64,000 nucleotides of DNA from Sphingomonas leidyi (lineage in GTDB: Bacteria > Pseudomonadota > Alphaproteobacteria > Sphingomonadales > Sphingomonadaceae): the NCBI RefSeq assembly GCF_011761945.1, contig NZ_JAASQV010000001.1, positions 186,001 to 250,000 of the forward strand, in the 5' to 3' direction. The position numbers and the translations under genes were made by a program. Below are positions 42,994 through 51,180 of this stretch, piece after piece (position 1 is the stretch's first letter; every line of letters begins with the position of its first letter). Under the pieces are notes generated by a model. That model saw only the letters and a list, made by a program, of their open reading frames with translations. It did not search any database and was not told where the DNA came from.

Positions 42994-44679
42994 TCAGGCA
43001 GCTTCGCGATGCGCCGAGCGGGCGCGGTCGCGCCCGGCGGACTTGGCCTCGAACAGCGCGATATCGGCACCGCGATAGAGCGTCTTCCAGTCGATGTCGC
43101 TGGTCAGCGGGCCGGTGCAGGCGCCGATGCTGGCCGTGACCTTGAGATCGAAGGGCATGCGTGTCGTGCGCAGCCGGGCGAGCAGCTGCTCGGGTTCGAC
43201 CCCGGCATCGACCGGAGCCAGGATGGCGAATTCCTCGCCGCCCAGCCGCGCGACCAGCGCGCCGAGCGGTGCGCTGTGGCGCAGCGTGCGGGCGAGCAGG
43301 CGCAGCACCTCGTCGCCGCCGTCATGCCCCAGGGTCTCGTTGACTCGCTTGAAATGATCGATGTCGGCGATGAGCAGCTGCTGCTCGCCCGGCCGGCCGA
43401 TCGCCTGGGCAAGGAAGGCGCGACGGTTCAGCAGCCCGGTGAGCGGATCGGTATCGGCCAGGCGGCGTGCCATCACCTCGCTGGCGATCGCGTCGTCGCG
43501 CTCGTCGCGCAGCAGCTTGATGCGATAGGCGATGGCGAGGCTCGACATCAGCGCCTCCAGCGCCATCGACAGCAAGGTCGAGTTGTCGAGCCAGAAGCTC
43601 CATTGGAGGACGTGGAAATTGGCGAGCGTCCGCATCAGCGAGGTGAGGATGGGGGCGCCCCAGCCGATCGCGAACAGCCACAGATAATTGGAACGCACCC
43701 GCCAGGCGCGCCACAGCATGGGGGCCACCACGGCGCCCAGCATCAGGAAGACGGAGCTGAAGGCGGCATCGACGATCTGGACGTTCAGCGGCGCAAAGCA
43801 GAAGACGAGCAGCCCCACGCCGAGCAGCGCGCCCGCCACCACATAGACGAAGCGGCCGAGCCAGCCGGCGAACACCTGCTCCTCGAAGAAGCTGCGCGCG
43901 AAGATCAGCGCGCTCGCGCCGGTGAAGCCGAGCAGGAGATAGTTGAGCCGCAACCGATCGTTGTTGGCGATGTCCGGAAAGGCCCAGGCCAGCGCGCCGG
44001 AGGAGGAGAAGACATAGCCGAGCAGCCCCAGCGCCATCACGCAATAGAAGAGCTGGAAACGGTGGCGCAGTGCCCCCCACAGCGCGAGGTTATAGACGAA
44101 CAGCGCCAGGCACAGCCCGCCGAAACCGGCATAGAGCGCGGTGAGCGCGATGTTGGCCTGCTGGCTCTCGGCGCCGGTCACCAGCCGCGGCCCCAGCATC
44201 ACGCCGCGCATGTTGGCCGATCCCTCGACGTGCCAGAGCAGGCGCACGACCCTGGCCTCGCGCCGCGCGAGCGGCATCTCGGCGACCGCGCCGAGCTGGA
44301 TCCAGGGCGTGATGCCGCGGGCGTCGGTGCGCTGCGTCGCCATCCGCCCATCGGCATAGAGTATGTGCAGCGCGATGCCCCGCTGCCACAGGCTGGCGAA
44401 GCGCACGGAGAGGGGATTGGACATGCGCGAGCGCTGTTCGATGTCCCGCGAGATCACCCAGAAACTGCCGGGGCCGAGCCGGTATTGCGGGGTCCTGCAA
44501 TCGAAGCGCTCGGGGTGGCGGATCAGTTCGGCCGGGTTCATCTCGCCGGTGTCGCGCAGCACGCAGACGCCGAGCGCCTGGCCCATATTGCCTTGCGCTT
44601 GCGCGGGCACGACGAGGCCCAGCAACGCGATCAACGCGCCGACAAGGACGGACAGCCGCAGGAAACGCAACGCCAGCAT
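42994..44679 (-). CDS. 7TMR-DISM diguanylate cyclase
   Basis: 561 residues. Signal peptide (ending near residue 29), a periplasmic sensing domain (about 40-185), seven helices (about 190-385: TALYAGFGGLCLALFVYNLALWG...), then a GGDEF domain (about 410-555) with DPLTGLLNRRAFLAQA and active site ARLGGEEFAIL. The synthase residues are intact, so it should make cyclic di-GMP. The usual RxxD inhibitory site upstream of GGEEF is absent, so product feedback is probably lost. The PilZ protein at 13373-14029 could be a receptor. Confidence 0.9.
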   Translation of the reverse strand: MLALRFLRLSVLVGALIALLGLVVPAQAQGNMGQALGVCVLRDTGEMNPAELIRHPERFDCRTPQYRLGPGSFWVISRDIEQRSRMSNPLSVRFASLWQRGIALHILYADGRMATQRTDARGITPWIQLGAVAEMPLARREARVVRLLWHVEGSANMRGVMLGPRLVTGAESQQANIALTALYAGFGGLCLALFVYNLALWGALRHRFQLFYCVMALGLLGYVFSSSGALAWAFPDIANNDRLRLNYLLLGFTGASALIFARSFFEEQVFAGWLGRFVYVVAGALLGVGLLVFCFAPLNVQIVDAAFSSVFLMLGAVVAPMLWRAWRVRSNYLWLFAIGWGAPILTSLMRTLANFHVLQWSFWLDNSTLLSMALEALMSSLAIAYRIKLLRDERDDAIASEVMARRLADTDPLTGLLNRRAFLAQAIGRPGEQQLLIADIDHFKRVNETLGHDGGDEVLRLLARTLRHSAPLGALVARLGGEEFAILAPVDAGVEPEQLLARLRTTRMPFDLKVTASIGACTGPLTSDIDWKTLYRGADIALFEAKSAGRDRARSAHREAA

Positions 44680-44804
44680 GGCGCGGGTCTACGCCCAACA
44701 TGACAAACAACCCGTAAAGATACATGCGTACCGGATCGTCTTTATGATCCGGCTCAGCCACTTACCGCTGGCCGGGGGCGCGGCGCGCCCCCGGCTGCAT
44801 CGGC

Positions 44805-46004
44805 TCAGCAGCCGTCGCCGAGACCGGCGGCACGTTTCAGCAGTCCGCCGAGCCTGGGCTTGCAGGGTTTGGGCTTCTGCTCGGGCCTTTCTTCGTCGCC
44901 GTCCGATATCTGGCCGCGCATCGCGTCGCCCATGTCGGGCATGCCGGCCATGAAATTGCCCATCGCCCGGTACCGGACCTTGGCCGTCCATTTCGGGCGC
45001 CAGGCGATCTTCGGATCCCTGGGCCGCGCGGGAAAGGCGAAACCGGCCTCCGGCCCATAGGCGTAGAGAAAGCCCATCATCACCTCGCCCGCGGCCTTCT
45101 TCACTTCGGCGGGGATGGCGCAGCTGGTCTGGCTGGGCGGCATCACCACCTTCTGGCCGATCAGGCGATTCACCGTGCCCGGCGAGAGCCAGCCCCACAG
45201 GTCGCCGCCGAACTGGCGCGTGGCGGAGGATGCCCACCAGACCATGTCGTCCTTGCCTTCGCCGGCCGAGCCCATCGCCCAGGCATAATAGCCCGTCGCG
45301 GCGGGAACCGCCGCCCAGTTGAGCGGCACCGATCCGTCGGCGGCCTGGCCGGGCTTCACCCGCGGCGCGGCCATGAAGTCCTGGGTGAGGGCGAAGCCGA
45401 TCTCGGGACTGTAGTTGCCGGCGATCCGGTGCTGGCCGATCAGCGAGGAATTGCTCCCTATCTTCGCGTTCGTCTTGCCGTTGGGCCAGTCGCCATAGGT
45501 GCGGCTGGTGCTTGCCCGGGGCACCGCCTCGGCCGGGATGCGGGCGCTGAACAGCTCGGGCGGCATCTGGCCCTTGCCGAGCCTGGCGAAGTCGATGACC
45601 AGGGGCTGGCCGGGCCCGACATGCGCGCCGCAGCCCCAATAGATCAGCAGCCGCCCCTTGGGCCGCGCGAGCTTGTCATAGGCATATCTGTCCTCGTCGT
45701 CGCGGGTTCCCGGCTTGCCCGGCTCGGGCGAGACGAGCGGCACCGATGCGCCCATGCGCATGCCCTCGGGCAGGAAATGATCGGCCCTGGGCGCGCCGCC
45801 CGTGGCGGGGAGGCGCGAACCGAGGCGCAACGTCATCTCGCGGCCGTCGGCCTGGCCCATCATGCCGGCATTGGTGCCGACATCCATCACATAGCGGGCT
45901 TCGGGCGCGCTATCGTTGCCGGTCTGCGCCACGACCAGGCCGGCGGCGAGCGTGCCCGCCAGCGCGGTGCCGGCGCCCGCAATCTTCCATTTCATCGAAC
46001 GCAT
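44805..46004 (-). CDS. Exported protein of unknown function
   Basis: 399 residues starting MRSMKWKIAGAGTALAGTLAAGLVVAQTGNDSAPEARYVMDVGTNAG, with AGGGAGGA six bases before. Signal peptide cleaved near residue 28. The mature part contains GRLLIYWGCGAHVGPGQPLVIDFARLGKGQMP, two repeated blocks with SSATRQFGGDLWGWLSPGTVNRLIG and NWAAVPAATGYYAWAMGSAG, and a Lys/Pro/Arg-rich tail (PEQKPKPCKPRLGG) with two Cys. It appears as a beta-rich periplasmic or surface protein, but I do not recognise a family. Monocistronic. Confidence 0.75.
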   Translation of the reverse strand: MRSMKWKIAGAGTALAGTLAAGLVVAQTGNDSAPEARYVMDVGTNAGMMGQADGREMTLRLGSRLPATGGAPRADHFLPEGMRMGASVPLVSPEPGKPGTRDDEDRYAYDKLARPKGRLLIYWGCGAHVGPGQPLVIDFARLGKGQMPPELFSARIPAEAVPRASTSRTYGDWPNGKTNAKIGSNSSLIGQHRIAGNYSPEIGFALTQDFMAAPRVKPGQAADGSVPLNWAAVPAATGYYAWAMGSAGEGKDDMVWWASSATRQFGGDLWGWLSPGTVNRLIGQKVVMPPSQTSCAIPAEVKKAAGEVMMGFLYAYGPEAGFAFPARPRDPKIAWRPKWTAKVRYRAMGNFMAGMPDMGDAMRGQISDGDEERPEQKPKPCKPRLGGLLKRAAGLGDGC

Positions 46005-46281
46005 TCGGATCCTCCCTGGCAAGACCATGGCTGCGACCCGAAACGCCCGGTTTCCTTGCGGTATCGACACGAGACCGCAATGGGTGGGTTATTCATATAT
46101 GACACGCATGCCCTGATCATTGGGGTCATGCGCCTGGCCCATCGCAATCGTCACATCAAAGACCGCGCGACGTAACCGTCCGCTCATGCGGCTTACGCAT
46201 CGTGCGACTAGGGCGCGCCCGGGCCGGCGGAAGACCGGCCGCGAGGAGCGGGTAGAACACCATCTCGCGCAGGAGCATGTC
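46005..46281. other. Intergenic region before the UrcA-like gene
   Basis: 277 bp between the divergent starts. Contains a hairpin, GGCCGGCGGAAGACCGGCC (46212-46230), an imperfect inverted repeat around 46103-46136 (GCATGCCC / GGGGTCATGC), and AGGAG at 46271-46275 used by the UrcA gene. No gene or known riboswitch was recognised. Confidence 0.4.
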
Positions 46282-46587
46282 ATGAAGATCTTTCTCATCG
46301 CCGCCGCGCTTGCGGTTCCGATCGCGCCGGCGCTCGCCCAGAGCAGCGTGAAGGTTTCGTACCGGGCCAGCGCGCTCGCCACGGCCGAAGGCCGCCAGGC
46401 GCTGCGCCGTCGCGTGAACCGCGCGGTCGTCCATGTCTGTGGCGACGATCGTGCCGCCGGCTCGATGCTGTCCAATCCTGCCGTCCGCGCCTGCCACGGG
46501 CAGGCCACCGCCGCGGCGCGTCCGCAGGTGGATCGCGCCATCGCGCTCGCCAATCGCGGCGTCGAAGTCGCGAGCCGCAACCGCTGA
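46282..46587 (+). CDS. UrcA family exported protein
   Basis: 101 residues starting MKIFLIAAALAVPIAPALAQSSVKVSYRASALATAEGRQALRRRVNRAVVHVCGDDRAAGSMLSNPAVRACHGQA. The signal peptide is followed by the UrcA pattern V..Y......T..G...L..R...A...VCG........ C; the two Cys probably pair. UrcA proteins are abundant in Sphingomonadales and Caulobacterales and have no known biochemical function. Confidence 0.87.
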   Translation: MKIFLIAAALAVPIAPALAQSSVKVSYRASALATAEGRQALRRRVNRAVVHVCGDDRAAGSMLSNPAVRACHGQATAAARPQVDRAIALANRGVEVASRNR

Positions 46588-46668
46588 TCCTCCAGCCCCC
46601 GCGCCGCCAGGCCCGACCCTATGGCCTGCGACAAGAACGGGGCCGCCGCGGGGCCGAACAAACGGAAC

Positions 46669-46692
46669 GGGCCGGGAGTCCCCTCCCGGCCC
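46669..46692. terminator. Hairpin at the clpA 3' end
   Basis: GGGCCGGGAG (46669-46678) and CTCCCGGCCC (46683-46692), a perfect 10-bp stem with loop TCCC, located 27 bp after the clpA stop. No T tract follows on either strand. Confidence 0.5.
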
Positions 46693-46718
46693 GCATCGTC
46701 TTCAAATGGCCGAAGCCG

Positions 46719-49043
46719 TTACTTGGATGCCTTGGCGGCCTCGGTCTTCCTGCCCTTTTTCGGCTTGGGGGCGGCCGGCGTGACCTGGAAGTTCAGCACG
46801 CCGTCCTTCAGCTTCACATTCACCTCGCCGCCATGGACGAGCTTGCCGAACAACAGCTCCTCGGCCAGCGGCTGCTTGATCTTCTCCTGGATCAGGCGGC
46901 TCATCGGGCGGGCGCCATAGAGCTTGTCATAGCCGCGCTCGGTGAGCCAGGCCTTGGCCGCGTCGTCCAGCTGGATGTGGACGCCGCGATCCGCCAGCTG
47001 CAGCTCGAGCTGGAGGATGAACTTGTCGACCACCCGGCTGACCACCGCGGTCGGCAGGTAGTCGAACGGCACGATGGCATCGAGGCGGTTGCGGAACTCC
47101 GGCGTGAAGAGCTTCTTCACCGCCTCCTCCTGCACGTCGTCGCGGCTGATCTCGCCGAAGCCGATGCTCTCCCGCGTCATGTCCGAAGCGCCCGCGTTCG
47201 TGGTCATGATCAGGATCACGTTGCGGAAATCGACGGTCTTGCCGTGGTGATCGGTCAGCTTGCCGTTGTCCATCACCTGGAGGAGGATGTTGAACAGGTC
47301 CGGATGCGCCTTCTCGATCTCGTCGAGCAGCAGCACCGAATGCGGCTGCTGGTCGACCGCGTCGGTCAGCAGGCCGCCCTGATCATAGCCGACATAGCCC
47401 GGAGGGGCGCCGATCAGGCGCGAGACGCTGTGGCGCTCCATATATTCCGACATGTCGAAGCGCTGGAGCGGAATGCCGAGCAGCTCGGCGAGCTGCTTCG
47501 CCACTTCGGTCTTGCCGACGCCGGTCGGGCCCGAGAACAGATAGTTGCCGATCGGCTTGTCCGGATCGCGCAGGCCCGCGCGGCTGAGCTTGATCGCCGA
47601 GCTGAGCACCTCGATCGCCTTGTCCTGGCCGAACACGACTCGCTTGAGGTCGGTCTCCAGGTTCGCCAGCGTCTTGGTGTCGTCGGTCGACACGCTCTTC
47701 GGCGGGATGCGCGCCATGGTGGCGATCACGGCCTCGATCTCCTTGGGCGTGATCGTCTTCTTGCGCTTGGACGGCGGCACCAGCATCTGCATCGCGCCGA
47801 CTTCGTCGATCACGTCGATCGCCTTGTCGGGCAGCTTGCGGTCGTTGATGTAGCGCGCGCTGAGCTCCACCGCCGACTTGATCGCGTCCGGCGTGTATTT
47901 GACGTGGTGATGCTCCTCGAACGCGGTGCGCAGTCCGGCGAGGATCTTGATCGTGTCCTCCACCGTCGGCTCGTTCACGTCGATCTTCTGGAAGCGCCGG
48001 AGCAGTGCCCGGTCCTTCTCGAAATGGTTGCGGAACTCCTTGTAGGTGGTCGAGCCGATGCAGCGGATCGATCCGCCCGACAGGGCCGGCTTGAGCAGGT
48101 TCGATGCGTCCATCGCGCCGCCCGAGGTCGCGCCTGCGCCGATCACGGTGTGGATCTCGTCGATGAAGAGCACGGCATGCGGCAGCTTCTCGAGCTCGGT
48201 GACGACCTGCTTCAGCCGCTCCTCGAAGTCGCCGCGATAGCGGGTGCCGGCGAGCAGCGCGCCCATGTCGAGCGAGTAGATCACCGCTTCCTTCAGCACC
48301 TCGGGCACTTCGCCTTCGACGATCTTGCGCGCCAGGCCCTCGGCGATGGCCGTCTTGCCCACGCCGGGATCGCCCACATAGAGCGGGTTGTTCTTCGAGC
48401 GGCGGCAGAGGATCTGCACGGTGCGGTCCACTTCGGCGGAGCGGCCGATCAGCGGATCGACCTTGCCGGCCTTGGCCTTCTCGTTGAGGTCGACCGTGAA
48501 CTGCTTGAGCGCGCTCTCGCCCTTGCCGGACTTGGTCTCCTGCTTGGCGGCCTTGTCCTCGTCGGCGGCGCCCTTGGGTGTGGGCGCCTCGGTGCTGCCG
48601 GTGCCGCCCTTGCCGACGCCGTGCGAGATGTAGCTCACCGCGTCGAGGCGGCTCATGTCCTGCTGCTGCAGGAAATAGACGGCGTAGCTCTCGCGCTCGC
48701 TGAACAGGGCGACGAGCACGTTCGCGCCGGTCACTTCGTCGCGGCCCGAAGACTGGACGTGGAGGATCGCGCGCTGGACGACGCGCTGGAAACCGCTGGT
48801 CGGCGACGGATCGGTCGCCTGGTCGACCTTGAGCGCTTCGAGCTCGGTGTCGAGATAGTGCGCCACGGTGTTCTTGAGCTCGCCCAGGTCCACGCCGCAC
48901 GCGCTCATCACCTTGCTGGCATGCTCGTCGTCGACGAGCGCGAGCAACAGGTGTTCGAGGGTGGCATATTCATGGCGACGGGAGGACGCGGCCTCCAGTG
49001 CCTTGTGCAGTGTCGATTCCAAAGCGGAGGCGAAACTAGGCAT
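46719..49043 (-). CDS. clpA: ClpA, ATP-dependent Clp protease unfoldase
   Basis: 774 residues. N-terminal Clp repeat domain (about 1-145, SALESTLHKALEAASSRRHEYATLEHLLLALVDDEHAS). First AAA+ module with Walker A GDPGVGKTAIAEG (about 218) and LFIDEIHTVIGAG; second with GPTGVGKTEVAKQ (about 508) and LLLDEIEKAHPD. C-terminal ClpP-binding IGL-like loop is present in SIGFGE. The end is Lys-rich (KPKKGRKTEAAKASK). It unfolds substrates for ClpP. No clpS adaptor gene lies immediately upstream, where it often is. Confidence 0.96.
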   Translation of the reverse strand: MPSFASALESTLHKALEAASSRRHEYATLEHLLLALVDDEHASKVMSACGVDLGELKNTVAHYLDTELEALKVDQATDPSPTSGFQRVVQRAILHVQSSGRDEVTGANVLVALFSERESYAVYFLQQQDMSRLDAVSYISHGVGKGGTGSTEAPTPKGAADEDKAAKQETKSGKGESALKQFTVDLNEKAKAGKVDPLIGRSAEVDRTVQILCRRSKNNPLYVGDPGVGKTAIAEGLARKIVEGEVPEVLKEAVIYSLDMGALLAGTRYRGDFEERLKQVVTELEKLPHAVLFIDEIHTVIGAGATSGGAMDASNLLKPALSGGSIRCIGSTTYKEFRNHFEKDRALLRRFQKIDVNEPTVEDTIKILAGLRTAFEEHHHVKYTPDAIKSAVELSARYINDRKLPDKAIDVIDEVGAMQMLVPPSKRKKTITPKEIEAVIATMARIPPKSVSTDDTKTLANLETDLKRVVFGQDKAIEVLSSAIKLSRAGLRDPDKPIGNYLFSGPTGVGKTEVAKQLAELLGIPLQRFDMSEYMERHSVSRLIGAPPGYVGYDQGGLLTDAVDQQPHSVLLLDEIEKAHPDLFNILLQVMDNGKLTDHHGKTVDFRNVILIMTTNAGASDMTRESIGFGEISRDDVQEEAVKKLFTPEFRNRLDAIVPFDYLPTAVVSRVVDKFILQLELQLADRGVHIQLDDAAKAWLTERGYDKLYGARPMSRLIQEKIKQPLAEELLFGKLVHGGEVNVKLKDGVLNFQVTPAAPKPKKGRKTEAAKASK

Positions 49044-49183
49044 TCAGGTACAACTCCTGTGGGCCGGAAAGGATACACAGCCCGTTGACCCCAATGTCGG
49101 GATCGTTGGGCCTCGCATCAAGCGCAGCGGCCCCGCACCGGAGTTTTGCATGGGCCTGGGCCCCATCTCCGGTGCCGTCACGC
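49044..49183. other. Upstream region of clpA
   Basis: 140 bp with the clpA leader. It includes the reversed start region of the DUF1192 gene end and CCTAAATAGAGCG near 49190. No ClpS-like coding and no clear terminator are present. Confidence 0.3.
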
Positions 49184-49381
49184 TCATTTCCTAAATAGAG
49201 CGTCCGCGCTTGCGCGGTGGTTAAGGGCAAATGAAATTTTGTTCCGACTTCGCGCGATCTCGGCCTCGAGGAGCGCGATGCGTTCGTTAAGTTCCTCAAC
49301 CGAAAGGGGATCGAGGTCCTGCTTTGCGAGCTGGGCGACAAGGTCGTCCTTGCGACGCGGAAGATTTTCGTCGGCGTCCAT
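49184..49381 (-). CDS. DUF1192 family small protein
   Basis: 65 residues starting MDADENLPRRKDDLVAQLAKQDLDPLSVEELNERIALLEAEIARSRNKISF. The LDPLSVEELNERIALLEAEIARxR core and the terminal RASADALFRK are the DUF1192 signature, a short coiled coil seen throughout alphaproteobacteria. Function unknown. It is divergent from the quinone oxidoreductase gene. Confidence 0.9.
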   Translation of the reverse strand: MDADENLPRRKDDLVAQLAKQDLDPLSVEELNERIALLEAEIARSRNKISFALNHRASADALFRK

Positions 49382-49459
49382 GATGGCCCAGCGTTGACCG
49401 GGGCCGGACCGATGTCAATAAGACCCGGGGTTTCTTCTGCGTTCGAAAGCGACGAGCCG

Positions 49460-50458
49460 ATGGGTCTTCCGGAAACGATGCTGGCAATCGACCCCGAGGC
49501 GCCGGGCGGGCCCGAGGTGCTGGTGCCGGTGTCGCGCCCGGTGCCCCGGCCGGGGCGTGGCGAGGTGCTGGTCAAGGTCGCCGCCGCGGGGGTGAATCGG
49601 CCCGAGGTGATGCAGCGCAAGGGGCTGTATCCGCCGCCGCCCGGCGCGCCCTCGATCCTGGGCATGGAGATTTCCGGCACCGTCGCCGCGGTGGGCGAGG
49701 AGGTGCCGCGCGAGCTCCTGGGCCAGCGCGTCTGCGCGCTGATCGCCGGGGGTGCCTATGCCGAATATGCGGTGGCGCCGCAGGGCCAGTGCCTGCCCGT
49801 GCCGCCCGCGCTCTCCATGGTCGAGGCGGCGGCGATGCCGGAGACGCTGTTCACCGTGTGGAGCAACGTCTTCGAGCGTGCCTATGCGACGGATGGGGAG
49901 TGGATACTCGTCCATGGCGGCACCAGCGGCATCGGCACGATGGCGATCCATCTCGCCAACCTGTTCGGGCTGACGATCATCGTTACCGCCGGATCGGACG
50001 CAAAATGCGAGGCCGCACGGCGGATCGGCGCCGATCACGCGATCAACTACAGGGCCGAGGACTTCGTCGCCCGGGTGATGGAGATCACGGCGGGCAGGGG
50101 CGTCGACATCGTGCTCGACATGGTCGGCGGCGATTATGTGCCGCGCAACCTCCAGTGCCTGGCGGAGGAGGGGCGCCATGTCTCGATCGCCGTGCAGGGC
50201 GGCATGCAGGCGACGATCCCGATCTTCGAGGTCATGCGCAAGCGGCTGGTGTTGACCGGGTCGACGCTGCGGCCGCGCCCGCTCGAGTTCAAGGCGCTTC
50301 TTGCCGACGAAGTGCACCGCACGGTGTGGCCCTTCGTGGCCGAGGGCAGGTTGAAGCCGGTGATCGACAAGGTGTTCCCGCTCGCCGAGGCGCCGGCGGC
50401 GCATGCCCGCATGGAATCGGGCGAGCATGTCGGCAAGATCGTGCTGGCGATCGACTGA
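49460..50458 (+). CDS. NAD(P)H:quinone oxidoreductase (PIG3/zinc-less MDR family)
   Basis: 332 residues from ATG 49460; Met codons at 49412 and 49394 also keep frame. N-terminal GroES-like domain with VAAAGVNRPEVMQRKGLYPPPPGAPSILGMEISGTVAAVG lacks catalytic zinc Cys, as usual for quinone oxidoreductases. Rossmann fold: LVHGGTSGIGTMAIHLANLFG (about 145) and VDIVLDMVGGDYVPRNLQCL. It reduces quinones or enones with NADPH; the exact substrate is unknown. Confidence 0.87.
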   Translation: MGLPETMLAIDPEAPGGPEVLVPVSRPVPRPGRGEVLVKVAAAGVNRPEVMQRKGLYPPPPGAPSILGMEISGTVAAVGEEVPRELLGQRVCALIAGGAYAEYAVAPQGQCLPVPPALSMVEAAAMPETLFTVWSNVFERAYATDGEWILVHGGTSGIGTMAIHLANLFGLTIIVTAGSDAKCEAARRIGADHAINYRAEDFVARVMEITAGRGVDIVLDMVGGDYVPRNLQCLAEEGRHVSIAVQGGMQATIPIFEVMRKRLVLTGSTLRPRPLEFKALLADEVHRTVWPFVAEGRLKPVIDKVFPLAEAPAAHARMESGEHVGKIVLAID

Positions 50459-50543
50459 GCACCGGCCGGCAGCGGACTGAAAAGATTCCGATTTCGCTAG
50501 TGGAACGACAGCTCGGCATCTAGCATTCGTCGTCGAATCGGGG

Positions 50544-51176
50544 GTGTCCAGGGTGCTTGCGTTCCTTCTTGCCGAAGGGAATTTCGCGTTCGTCGTCGCG
50601 GTATTGCTGATGCTGCTCATCGGCCTCGTGCAGGTGATCGGCTTCGGGCATGACGTGGACGCGGACCTGCATGCCGACGTCCATGGCGATCTCCATTTCG
50701 ATTTCCTTTCCTGGCTCGGCGTCGGGCGGCTTCCGCTGCTGATGCTGATCGTCCTCTTCCTCGCGGTGTTCGGGATCGGCGGCCTGGCGCTGCAGCAGGT
50801 GCTGCGCGACTGGGCCGGCGGCCCGCTGCCGACATTCGCCGCGGTGCCGCTGGTCGGCATCGCCGCGCTGCCCGTCACCGGGCTCGCCGCGCGGCTGCTG
50901 GCGCCGATCCTGCCCCGCGACCACACCACGGCGGTCGCGCTCGAAGTACTGATCGGGACCACGGCGCAGGTGGTCACCGGCCGCGCCAGCCAGGGCTCGC
51001 CCGCCCGCGCCCGCGCCGAGGATCATCACGGCCAGGTCCATTACATCATGGTCGAGCCGGATGGCGCCGGCCAGGTCTTTCAGGAGGGCGAGCAGGTGCT
51101 GCTCGTCCGCCGCGAAGGCGAATGCTTCCGCGCGATCTCGCGCGGCGACTTCTATCTCCCCCGTCTGGATGGGTGA
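50544..51176 (+). CDS. YqiJ-like OB-fold membrane protein
   Basis: 210 residues from a GTG (a second GTG nine bases on is equally possible). Two or three N-terminal helices (about 12-34, 57-80, 98-120) with an acidic/His loop FGHDVDADLHADVHGDLHFDFL between the first two. The C-terminal ~90 residues (TTAQVVTGRASQGSPARARAEDHHGQVHYIMVEPDGAGQVFQEGEQVLLVRREGECFRAI) form a beta domain of the NfeD/YqiJ type. YqiJ proteins accompany flotillins, as here, with only 4 bp to the next gene. Confidence 0.82.
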   Translation: MSRVLAFLLAEGNFAFVVAVLLMLLIGLVQVIGFGHDVDADLHADVHGDLHFDFLSWLGVGRLPLLMLIVLFLAVFGIGGLALQQVLRDWAGGPLPTFAAVPLVGIAALPVTGLAARLLAPILPRDHTTAVALEVLIGTTAQVVTGRASQGSPARARAEDHHGQVHYIMVEPDGAGQVFQEGEQVLLVRREGECFRAISRGDFYLPRLDG

Positions 51177-51180
51177 CCCC

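Noticed and set aside
46103..46136. Imperfect GCATGCCC/GGGGTCATGC palindrome as an operator
   Set aside because: Arms are interrupted by mismatches, and no regulator gene is adjacent; kept only as a note in the intergenic entry.
46833..49088. A 751-codon open frame on the plus strand opposite clpA
   Set aside because: ClpA has both AAA+ modules intact on the minus strand; the opposite frame has no conserved motif and mirrors GC3 bias.
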